Shown piece by piece: positions 7,084 through 11,891 of a stretch of DNA of 11,891 bases (its first letter is position 1; the number at the start of each line of letters is the position of its first letter). The stretch comes from Clostridiales bacterium (GTDB taxonomy: Bacteria > Bacillota > Clostridia > Peptostreptococcales > Anaerovoracaceae). Location of the stretch: positions 1 to 11,891 of the forward strand of contig WRFF01000044.1 in assembly GCA_009778945.1 (NCBI GenBank), in the 5' to 3' direction. The translations under genes and the position numbers were made by a program. The notes below the pieces were generated by a model. That model was given only the letters and a program-made list of their open reading frames with translations. It did no database searches and was not told the DNA's origin.

Positions 7084-7113
7084 ATTCAATAAAATTTTAT
7101 TCTTTATTGATAA

Positions 7114-8223
7114 TTATAAATTCGTGTTTTTCTTGGTGGAAAAGACCCATTCACGCTGGACCGTAAAGCTCGCTATGAACAGAAGAGAGTCGACGAGAAT
7201 TTTAAACAGCGGCGCCCCGCCGCCGGCGATTGTGCTCAGTCCCGCGACCGACGCGGACGAAATGACCATCAGAACCGCCGCAAGAATATAGTACTTTACG
7301 GGTGAATATTTTGCGTCGCTCTTGAAGACGACCTTGCGGTTGATGGTGTAATTCACCGCGGACGACACCACGCGGGACACGATGCCGGCCCAAAACACCA
7401 CAGCCACAGGCGTCATCAGAGAGCTGAATACCGCCAGCCAGAGCAGGAAAGAACCGTAATCCACGAGGAAGGAAATCAACGAGGAGGAGATAAATTTGAG
7501 AAAAACCAGATAGACCCGGATGGAATCCGTGAGCGGATTGAAATGCGTACCGCTGTTGTTCTCTAAATAGATCGTGGCGATCCGGATCTGCCGGACCGCG
7601 ACGCCGTGTTGTTTGCAGGCCAGCAGCATATTGAGCTCGTATTCAAACCGTTCGCCGTCAAGGGCGTGAAGCAGCTTCATCTGCGACGCGGGGATGCCGC
7701 GCAGACCGGTCTGCGTATCGGTGACATCCAGCCCTGTCAAAAGCCGGAATATCCGCTTCGTGAGGTTGTTTCCAAACCGGCTTTTCGGCGGGATCTCCGC
7801 GCCGGAAAAATCCCGCACGCCAAGGATCAGATCGTCCGGGTGCGCGCTCAGTTCGTCGGCCACAGCCTGTATATCTACCGGCGTATGCTGCCCGTCGCAG
7901 TCAGCCGTCACGACGCCGACGGAATCGGGGAAATTCGCGAGAAAAAACTCCATGCCGGTTTTCAGCGCGCGGCCTTTCCCCTTGTTTTCGTCGTGGCGCA
8001 AGACAGTGCAGGACGGCATTGTCTTCAGCTCGTCAAAGACAGTCCCGGAGGGCGCGTCGCTTCCGTCGTCGACCACGATGAGGCGAGCGGATTCGCCCGC
8101 GAGTACCTTGCGCGCGAGCTCAACCAGCCGGCTGTCCGGCGACAGCGCCGGAATCAAAACGACCGGGGCCGTGACGGCTTTATTCGGGTCCGCAGTGCTT
8201 TCCTGGCTTGAGCGTTCTATCAT
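7114..8223 (-). CDS. Family 2 glycosyltransferase fused to a GtrA-like membrane domain
   Basis: This 369-residue protein has two domains. Residues 20 to about 230 form a GT-A glycosyltransferase of the dolichyl-phosphate mannose synthase type, with VVDDGS (50-55), NKGKGRALKTG (80-90), the metal-binding DCDGQH (108-113) and TDTQTGLRG (about 168-176). Residues of about 240-369 form a four-helix GtrA domain with its paired NYTINRKVVF and VQREWVF motifs. Such proteins are predicted to move a sugar onto or across the membrane on an undecaprenyl or other polyprenyl phosphate carrier, for wall or surface glycans. The acceptor cannot be read from the sequence. The ATG at 8223 has no Shine-Dalgarno sequence, and a possible TATGAT box (8240-8235) would place the transcript start only about 5 nt before it. 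It follows the SDR gene by 69 nt, so co-transcription is also possible. Confidence 0.93.
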   Translation of the reverse strand: MIERSSQESTADPNKAVTAPVVLIPALSPDSRLVELARKVLAGESARLIVVDDGSDAPSGTVFDELKTMPSCTVLRHDENKGKGRALKTGMEFFLANFPDSVGVVTADCDGQHTPVDIQAVADELSAHPDDLILGVRDFSGAEIPPKSRFGNNLTKRIFRLLTGLDVTDTQTGLRGIPASQMKLLHALDGERFEYELNMLLACKQHGVAVRQIRIATIYLENNSGTHFNPLTDSIRVYLVFLKFISSSLISFLVDYGSFLLWLAVFSSLMTPVAVVFWAGIVSRVVSSAVNYTINRKVVFKSDAKYSPVKYYILAAVLMVISSASVAGLSTIAGGGAPLFKILVDSLLFIASFTVQREWVFSTKKNTNL

Positions 8224-8292
8224 GTTGGAAGTTTATCATAATTTACTAAACTACAAATAAACTGAACGTGAAAGAGGATCCTGCCGGCACTG

Positions 8293-9057
8293 TCAATAAT
8301 GGATACATCCGCCGTCTATATTGAGGTTTTGGCCCGTGATGAAAGCGCTGTCGTCGCTCAGCAGAAAGAGCACGCCGCCGACCACGTCTCCGGCCTCCAT
8401 CGCGCGGTGGATCGCGCGCGCCTGAATACTGTAATCATAATTTTTTTGGAAATCCTCGGGGCTCCCCGCGAGCCCCTTGGAGGCGTCCGTCATCGTATAG
8501 CCGGGGGTGATGCTGTTGCAGCGGACGCCGTGCTCGCCGGCTGTGCGGGCGACGCTGCGAGTGAGCGCCCAGACCGCGCCCTTGCTCGCCGTATAGTGCG
8601 CAAAGAACGGATTGCCTTCCAGAATCGAGGCGGACGCGATATTCACGATCGAGCCGCCGCCGCGCCGGATCAGATACGGGTAGACGATCTTGCAGCACAG
8701 CCAGGTCCCCTTCGCGTTGACCGCCATCACGCGGTCCCATTCGTCCTCGTCAATCTCATGGAAGGGTTTCATGGAAAGGCCCGCGTAGATCGCGGCGTTA
8801 TTTACAAGGCCGTCGATACCGCCGCAGGCCGACACCGCGGCGTCGCACATTTCCCGCACGCTTTCCGCATCTGTGATATCCACGGACAGGGCAATCGCTT
8901 TCCCACCCGCTTCCTCGATCAGGCGCACTGTTTCCGAGGCGCCTTTGATGTCCGCGCAGACGACAGAGGCGCCTTCCGCCGCGAAACGTTGCGCGAATGC
9001 GCGTCCGAGACCGCCCGCCGCGCCGGTCACCAAAATGACTTTATCTCTCAGAATCAT
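8293..9057 (-). CDS. SDR family NAD(P)-dependent oxidoreductase (FabG-like)
   Basis: This 254-residue classical short-chain dehydrogenase has the coenzyme motif TGAAGGLG (11-18), NNAA (86-89) and the catalytic tetrad Asn114, Ser142, Tyr155 and Lys159 (YTASK). Asp36 at the end of the second beta strand suggests NAD(H) rather than NADPH. The C-terminus carries ITGQNLNIDGG, usual in the family. Relatives include 3-oxoacyl-ACP reductases and many sugar or alcohol dehydrogenases, so the substrate is unknown and the fabG symbol is not justified. AAGGAGG lies 6 nt before ATG. The site is only a few bases after the U-tract of the rpsI terminator, so the gene depends on read-through or on a promoter that is not obvious. 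Confidence 0.93.
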   Translation of the reverse strand: MILRDKVILVTGAAGGLGRAFAQRFAAEGASVVCADIKGASETVRLIEEAGGKAIALSVDITDAESVREMCDAAVSACGGIDGLVNNAAIYAGLSMKPFHEIDEDEWDRVMAVNAKGTWLCCKIVYPYLIRRGGGSIVNIASASILEGNPFFAHYTASKGAVWALTRSVARTAGEHGVRCNSITPGYTMTDASKGLAGSPEDFQKNYDYSIQARAIHRAMEAGDVVGGVLFLLSDDSAFITGQNLNIDGGCIHY

Positions 9058-9073
9058 CTTACGCCTCCTTACG

Positions 9074-9097
9074 AAAAAGCGCGGGGGAGACCCGCGC
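9074..9097 (-). terminator. Intrinsic terminator after rplM-rpsI
   Basis: The stem GCGCGGG/CCCGCGC (9079-9085 with 9091-9097) has a 5-nt loop, followed on the minus strand by TTTTT (9078-9074). It begins 21 nt after the rpsI stop. Confidence 0.88.
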
Positions 9098-9118
9098 CTT
9101 GCTGATTTTGTATTGCTT

Positions 9119-9517
9119 TTAACGCTTACTGAACTGGCTGGCTCTGCGCGCCTTTTTCAGGCCGTATTTCTTACGTTCTTTCATGCGCGAGTCGCGCGTC
9201 AGGAAGCCTTCGTCCTTGAGCGCCGGGCGGTACGCCTCCGTGTCCGCAACGCAAAGCGCGCGAGAGATGCCGTGACGAAGCGCGCCGGCCTGGCCGGTCG
9301 TGCCGCCGCCGTGCACAGACGCGACCACATCGAATTTGCCTTCCGTCTCCGTGATAACAAACGGGCGCTTCACTTCCTGTTTCAGAAGTTCCATGCCGAA
9401 ATACTCGTCAAGCGGTTTGCCGTTGACGGTGATGGCCCCTTTTCCTTCAATCAGTCTGACCCTGGCGACTGAACTCTTTCTCCTCCCGGTTGCGGAATAC
9501 TGCTTTTTCGCTGCCAT
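9119..9517 (-). CDS. rpsI: 30S ribosomal protein S9
   Basis: This complete 132-residue S9 has the GRRKSSVARVRL N-terminal segment, the central GGGTTGQAGALRHGISRAL and the invariant basic C-terminus ending SQFSKR, whose tail reaches into the P site of the small subunit. Length and ends are normal for bacteria. The AGGAGG site overlaps the TAG stop of rplM, and the genes are 12 nt apart, the conserved rplM-rpsI pair. A strong terminator follows. Confidence 0.98.
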   Translation of the reverse strand: MAAKKQYSATGRRKSSVARVRLIEGKGAITVNGKPLDEYFGMELLKQEVKRPFVITETEGKFDVVASVHGGGTTGQAGALRHGISRALCVADTEAYRPALKDEGFLTRDSRMKERKKYGLKKARRASQFSKR

Positions 9518-9529
9518 CTGTCAAACCTC

Positions 9530-9964
9530 CTAAAAATCCCAGACTTCCGGTTTTTGCGCCGCGTGCGGATGCTCCGCGCCGGCGTAAACCTTCAGTTTCT
9601 TGTACATGGCCCGGCCGAGCCTGCCGTCCGGCATCATGCCTTTGATCGCGTGACGAATGATCTCCTCGGGGTTCCGCGCCTGAAGCTTTTCAAAGCTGAG
9701 TTCCTTGAGGCCGCCCGGATAGCCGGTGTGCCGCTTGTAAATCTTCTCCTTGCGCTTTTTGCCCGTGACTTCCACCTTCTCCGCATTGATGACGATGACA
9801 TAGTCGCCCGTATCGATATGCGGCGTGAAGATAGGCTTTCTCTTGCCCCGGAGAATGGATGCGGCTTCGCTTGCCAACCGACCGAGGGTCTTGCCCTCCG
9901 CGTCGATGAGATACCATTTGTGTTCCACTTCCTGAGGCTTTGCGATGAAACTTCCGTTGATCAT
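9530..9964 (-). CDS. rplM: 50S ribosomal protein L13
   Basis: This complete 144-residue L13 has the family stretches HKWYLIDAEGKTLGRLAS, GDYVIVINAEKVEVTGKK, the HTGYPGG turn and AIKGMMPDGRLGRAM. L13 is an early-assembly protein bound to 23S rRNA. The ATG at 9964 has AGGAGG a few nt upstream and overlaps, as ATGA, the stop of a possible 40-codon upstream reading frame. A strong promoter lies about 250 nt upstream, so the message has a long leader that could carry feedback control, as known for other ribosomal operons. That control is not demonstrated here. Confidence 0.98.
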   Translation of the reverse strand: MINGSFIAKPQEVEHKWYLIDAEGKTLGRLASEAASILRGKRKPIFTPHIDTGDYVIVINAEKVEVTGKKRKEKIYKRHTGYPGGLKELSFEKLQARNPEEIIRHAIKGMMPDGRLGRAMYKKLKVYAGAEHPHAAQKPEVWDF

Positions 9965-10083
9965 CTTTCTCCTCCTTGCCTACTGCGATTCTGTGATTCA
10001 TCAGAATCTTTTTCGGCTACGTCTGAAATTACAGTAGATTTCACGAAATCAATGTTCGGAAATCCTTGCATAAGGGATTCCAT
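9961..10083 (-). CDS. Possible 40-residue upstream peptide coupled to rplM
   Basis: An ATG at 10083 opens 40 codons, beginning MESLMQGFPNIDF and ending QGGER, whose TGA overlaps the rplM ATG by four bases (ATGA). The upstream stretch GGTGG is a weak ribosome-binding site 4 nt away. The rplM Shine-Dalgarno sequence lies inside the frame and encodes the Gly-Gly. I recognise no family. It may be a real leader peptide that couples translation into rplM, or a chance frame in a structured leader. Confidence 0.25.
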   Translation of the reverse strand: MESLMQGFPNIDFVKSTVISDVAEKDSDESQNRSRQGGER

Positions 10084-10205
10084 CAGCCCACCATGTTCGC
10101 TGTGGCAACTCCATTAACGTTTTGGCCGCGGCCGGATTTCGAAATACCAGCCCGTCACCTTACTTATCTTGCGCGCCCTGCTTATCGGGATAAACAAAAC
10201 GCGCG
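9965..10205 (-). promoter_or_regulatory. Long structured 5' leader of rplM-rpsI
   Basis: From the predicted transcription start near 10205 to the rplM start, the leader is about 240 nt and far richer in GC than the DNA just upstream. The best hairpin pairs GGCTGG (10152-10147) with CCGGCC (10135-10130), extended inward by AUU/AAU. Two weaker ones are GGAA..CCTT/AAGG..TTCC around 10056-10080 with an AUGC loop, and CCAC/GTGG around 10085-10107. No riboswitch or known ribosomal-protein leader is recognised with certainty. Confidence 0.45.
10130..10152 (-). repeat. GC-rich hairpin in the rplM leader
   Basis: GGCTGG and CCGGCC pair over 6 bp (one G-U), continued by a 3-bp AUU/AAU helix with one bulged base and a UCGA loop. 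It is not followed by a U-tract, so it is not a terminator. Confidence 0.5.
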
Positions 10206-10211
10206 AAAATT

Positions 10212-10240
10212 ATTGTATCTTATATCCCGCACGCCGTCAA
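10212..10240 (-). promoter_or_regulatory. Promoter for rplM-rpsI
   Basis: TTGACG (10240-10235), a 17-nt spacer and TACAAT (10217-10212) on the minus strand, one mismatch from consensus in each box, as expected for a ribosomal operon. Start of transcription is expected near 10205. Confidence 0.8.
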
Positions 10241-10310
10241 ATAAAATTTTTGTCGGATTTTTCTTGAGTTTTTGTAAAACTATATTTTCGGGAGTTAAAA
10301 TATTGAAGCA

Positions 10311-10348
10311 TTGTCACTATCTATTAAAAACAAGCGTTTTAGTGACAT
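10311..10348. repeat. 38-bp inverted-repeat unit, copy 1
   Basis: TTGTCACTA (10311-10319), exactly 20 bp, then TAGTGACAT (10340-10348). Eight of nine arm bases are complementary. The second copy starts 82 bp away with the same 20-bp gap. Confidence 0.75.
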
Positions 10349-10392
10349 TTTTCCCTCGTTATTTCCGATTTTAGCCGTTTAAAACGAGTGAA

Positions 10393-10430
10393 TTGTCACT
10401 AAATAGCCGATTTTGAGCACATAGTGACAA
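10393..10430. repeat. 38-bp inverted-repeat unit, copy 2
   Basis: TTGTCACTA (10393-10401), exactly 20 bp, then TAGTGACAA (10422-10430), a perfect 9-bp inverted repeat. The 20-bp interiors of the two copies are unrelated, so arms and spacing, not the whole unit, are conserved. Confidence 0.8.
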
Positions 10431-10565
10431 AAAATAATAAATAAGCTGGTATTTTTCATCTTCTAGTGACATTTTGATAGATATCAACCGGATTTTGCGC
10501 TCCTCAGCTTGTCAAAATAATAAATAATTCGGCTTTTTTCGAGTATCTGTGACATTTTAGTGTCA
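10431..10565. repeat. Diverged 83-bp tandem repeat with further TGACA/TGTCA motifs
   Basis: The 14-base AAAATAATAAATAA occurs at 10431-10444 and again at 10514-10527, 83 bp apart. A second matching block, TTTTTC..N..GTGACATTTT, occurs at 10452-10475 and 10535-10558, also 83 bp apart. Extra motifs are TAGTGACAT at 10464, TTGTCAAAA at 10509 and TGACATTTTAGTGTCA at 10550-10565, itself an inverted repeat. Confidence 0.65.
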
Positions 10566-10663
10566 GCGGAACGATTTCGTATCGCTATATCGTTCGCCGC
10601 TTACATTTTCTCACCGCCGCTTACTATCTACGTAACTATGCGCCTACGGTTGGACGCTTACGT
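10565..10663. repeat. Imperfect hairpins and GCTTAC repeats
   Basis: AGCGG-AACGAT (10565-10575) pairs with ATCGTT-CG-CCGCT (10589-10601), leaving a 2-nt bulge. The 10-mer CGCCGCTTAC occurs at 10595-10604 and 10615-10624, exactly 20 bp apart, and CGCTTAC recurs at 10655-10661. ACGTAA (10630-10635) pairs with TTACGT (10658-10663) around a weaker inner GCG/CGC helix. Confidence 0.5.
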
Positions 10664-10681
10664 GTTTGGTGCAAGGCGTCG

Positions 10682-11137
10682 TTATACTTCGGAATTCGGG
10701 AGTCTTTCTGTTATGTATTGTATCGTATAAAGTCCGCATTTCGGACAGCGCTCAATATATTCAGTCGTGACGTCCACAACAGGTGAATCTATCAGATATG
10801 CGCCGGTATCATAGCCGCCGCCTTGTTGCACGATAAATTCGGTGTTTTGCGCCTGCTGAACCGGAAAGCTTTTTATCGGTTCGAAGACCGCACGGGAACC
10901 GCAACCGGGACATTTCTCAACAACTTCCTTATCCGCCCTTTTGTTATGCTGGATATATTTGTTCGGAAGGTATTGTATTTTGATTTTCTTCGCGTAATAC
11001 TCTTTCCGGTTTTCAAGTGATTCCGGCGGGACGCACAACGAAGCCGCCACCTCATTCAGCGATCTGGAGCGTGCATGCGCGATTACCGCCGCCTTAAAGA
11101 TAAACTCCTCGTCGTATTCTTTATCGTTCAATTTCAC
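10682..11137 (-). CDS. Uncharacterised protein: transposase-like HTH plus two CxxC zinc-ribbon pairs
   Basis: This 151-residue protein is not one I recognise. Residues 6-51 (KEYDEEFIFKAAVIAHARSR and on to SLNEVAASLCVPPESLENR) resemble the small helix-turn-helix of IS3-type OrfA proteins, but no transposase catalytic part follows. The rest has two CxxC pairs, CPGCG (Cys76, Cys79) and CPKCG (Cys131, Cys134), about 50 residues apart, which could bind one zinc ion. The GTG at 11137 overlaps the dapH stop as GTGA, suggesting translational coupling. GGGAG lies only 2 nt before GTG but 8 nt before an in-frame TTG at 11131, which may be the true start (149 residues). It is joined to a lysine-pathway gene, but nothing in it shows a metabolic role. 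A domesticated transposon fragment or a small DNA-binding regulator are both possible. Confidence 0.75.
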   Translation of the reverse strand: MKLNDKEYDEEFIFKAAVIAHARSRSLNEVAASLCVPPESLENRKEYYAKKIKIQYLPNKYIQHNKRADKEVVEKCPGCGSRAVFEPIKSFPVQQAQNTEFIVQQGGGYDTGAYLIDSPVVDVTTEYIERCPKCGLYTIQYITERLPNSEV

Positions 11138-11832
11138 AGCTCCCGCAGGGCGGCGACAATCTGGATTTTTCCTGCCTCTGTTTCGGAAGCCTGTTTAATC
11201 ACGCGCGCGGGGACGCCCGCGACGACCGCGCCCGGCGGGACGTCTTCGATCACGACCGCGCCGGCGGCCACGACCGCGCCTTTTCCGACGCGCACGCCTT
11301 CGAGCACGACCGCATTCGCGCCGATCAGAACGTCATCTTCAAGCACGACGGGTTTGGCGGAAGGCGGCTCGATAACACCCGCGAGCACCGCGCCCGCGCC
11401 GACATGGCAGTTTCGCCCCGTTTCCGCACGCCCGCCGAGGATTGCGCCCATATCGATCATCGTACCCGGTCCGATGACCGCGCCGATATTGACGATCGCG
11501 CCCATCATCACGACCGCGCCTTCGCCGACCTCCACCTGGTCGCGCAGGATCGCGCCCGGCTCGATGCGCGCGGGAATGTCTTTGACATCAAGCAGCGGAA
11601 TCGCGGAGTTTCGCATTTGGTTCTCAACTGTATAATCCGCAATCTGTCCCGAAGCCGTCCCGGCTTCAAGCACAGGACGGATATCTTCCCAGTCCCCGAA
11701 GACGACGAGATCGCCCGCGCCGTAAACTTTGCAGCCGTGAAACTGCGCGGCGTCCGCGCCTTTCACATAGACCTTGACCGGCGTGCGTTTCTTTGCTGTG
11801 CGGATCGTTTCGATGATTTCATGCGCGTCCAT
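11134..11832 (-). CDS. dapH: 2,3,4,5-tetrahydropyridine-2,6-dicarboxylate N-acetyltransferase
   Basis: This 232-residue acyltransferase of the left-handed beta-helix type acetylates tetrahydrodipicolinate with acetyl-CoA, the first committed step of the acetyl branch of the diaminopimelate pathway to lysine and peptidoglycan. The N-terminal domain (about 1-85) begins MDAHEIIETIRTAKKRTPVK, a typical DapH start. From about residue 88 a series of hexapeptide repeats (such as IGANAVVLEGVRVGKGAVVA) forms the helix, ending at VPARVIKQ. Length is normal. The Shine-Dalgarno-like AAAGGA is 11 nt from ATG, rather far. The upstream frame ends 18 nt before the start and the downstream gene overlaps by 4 bp, so it sits inside an operon. 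DapH points to Bacillota rather than the succinylase route of proteobacteria. Confidence 0.96.
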   Translation of the reverse strand: MDAHEIIETIRTAKKRTPVKVYVKGADAAQFHGCKVYGAGDLVVFGDWEDIRPVLEAGTASGQIADYTVENQMRNSAIPLLDVKDIPARIEPGAILRDQVEVGEGAVVMMGAIVNIGAVIGPGTMIDMGAILGGRAETGRNCHVGAGAVLAGVIEPPSAKPVVLEDDVLIGANAVVLEGVRVGKGAVVAAGAVVIEDVPPGAVVAGVPARVIKQASETEAGKIQIVAALREL

Positions 11833-11850
11833 GCGTTTTCGATTCCTTTC

Positions 11851-11891
11851 CTATATCTTGTACAAACCCTCGGCAATGCATTCTGCGGGGC
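11851..11891 (-). CDS. C-terminal tail of an unidentified upstream gene (runs off right edge)
   Basis: The last 12 codons of a minus-strand frame, reading PAECIAEGLYKI and ending in TAG, lie 18 nt before dapH. Position suggests another dap or lysine gene, but twelve residues are too few to name it, and the frame could be chance. Confidence 0.3.
   Translation of the reverse strand, partial: PAECIAEGLYKI

Larger units (their letters stand above)
10206..10681. other. Gene-free AT-rich stretch
   Basis: No credible gene, tRNA or rRNA was found here. The part at 10241-10560 is roughly 30-35 percent GC against well over 50 percent in the neighbouring genes. It carries the TTGTCACTA array and, nearer 10682, short GCTTAC repeats and hairpins. 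No terminator for the gene ending at 10682 could be recognised. Low GC plus repeats suggests either a remnant of an inserted element or a dense regulatory region. Confidence 0.6.

Noticed and set aside
7087..7109. Intrinsic terminator of the glycosyltransferase gene
   Set aside because: The CAATAAA/TTTATTG stem has a single G-C pair and would be too weak.
8282..8289. TGCCGGCA palindrome after the SDR gene
   Set aside because: An eight-base palindrome without loop or U-tract; expected by chance in GC-rich DNA.
8299..9105. 268-codon plus-strand frame
   Set aside because: It is antisense to the SDR gene, whose motifs and ribosome-binding site are unambiguous.
10066..10374. 102-codon plus-strand frame across the rplM leader and promoter
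   Set aside because: No ribosome-binding site or recognised family; it runs through the minus-strand promoter into AT-rich repeats, and its second half is a typical random AT-rich translation.
10311..10565. CRISPR array
   Set aside because: The motifs are short, in both orientations, with unequal spacing outside the two matched units, and no cas genes are near.
10548..10565. GlnR/TnrA-type operator
   Set aside because: TGTGACATTTTAGTGTCA does not fit TGTNAN7TNACA properly; the arms are TGACA/TGTCA in the opposite order.

Overview
The window reads as a chromosomal segment of a GC-rich, anaerobic Bacillota of the class Clostridia. The evidence is a butyryl-CoA-dehydrogenase-type acyl-CoA dehydrogenase with an electron-transferring flavoprotein whose alpha subunit carries a ferredoxin domain, the N-acetylated diaminopimelate route (DapH), a YozG/DUF2975 pair, strong AGGAGG ribosome-binding sites and the order rplM-rpsI. 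No lineage below class can be assigned by eye. All convincing genes lie on the minus strand, so transcription runs from high to low coordinates. High third-position GC produces very long but meaningless open frames on the plus strand.

Layout in the direction of transcription. (1) 11891-10682: the tail of an unidentified gene, then dapH, then a 4-bp-overlapping gene for a 151-residue protein that joins a transposase-like helix-turn-helix to two CxxC pairs. (2) 10681-9965: a 717-bp intergenic region. Its far part is AT-rich and holds a cluster of TTGTCACTA/TAGTGACA motifs, including two 38-bp inverted-repeat units with the same 20-bp gap and start points 82 bp apart, followed by short GCTTAC repeats and hairpins. 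Its near part holds a very good promoter and a leader of about 240 nt for the ribosomal operon. (3) 9964-9074: rplM-rpsI, closed by an intrinsic terminator. (4) 9057-7114: a short-chain dehydrogenase and a two-domain glycosyltransferase-GtrA protein. (5) 7068-4406: a self-contained unit with a near-consensus promoter and a terminator, encoding a DUF2975 membrane protein, a YozG-like Xre regulator and a large DUF4173-type membrane protein. (6) 4370-917: another self-contained unit, promoter-bcd-etfB-etfA-terminator. (7) 860-1: a promoter and the first 253 codons of a class A penicillin-binding protein, apparently started at TTG, running off the left edge.

How it works together: unit 6 probably encodes an acyl-CoA dehydrogenase/Etf complex that may bifurcate electrons from NADH to an enoyl-CoA and ferredoxin, with the gene order and domain fusion of the caffeyl-CoA reductase CarCDE. 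DapH supplies diaminopimelate for lysine and the cell wall, and the penicillin-binding protein polymerises that wall. Unit 5 is a regulator plus two uncharacterised membrane proteins and is the best candidate here for a poorly described system. Most of the rest is housekeeping. The non-coding repeat array at 10311-10565 and the HTH/zinc-ribbon protein at 10682-11137 are the other parts worth following up.
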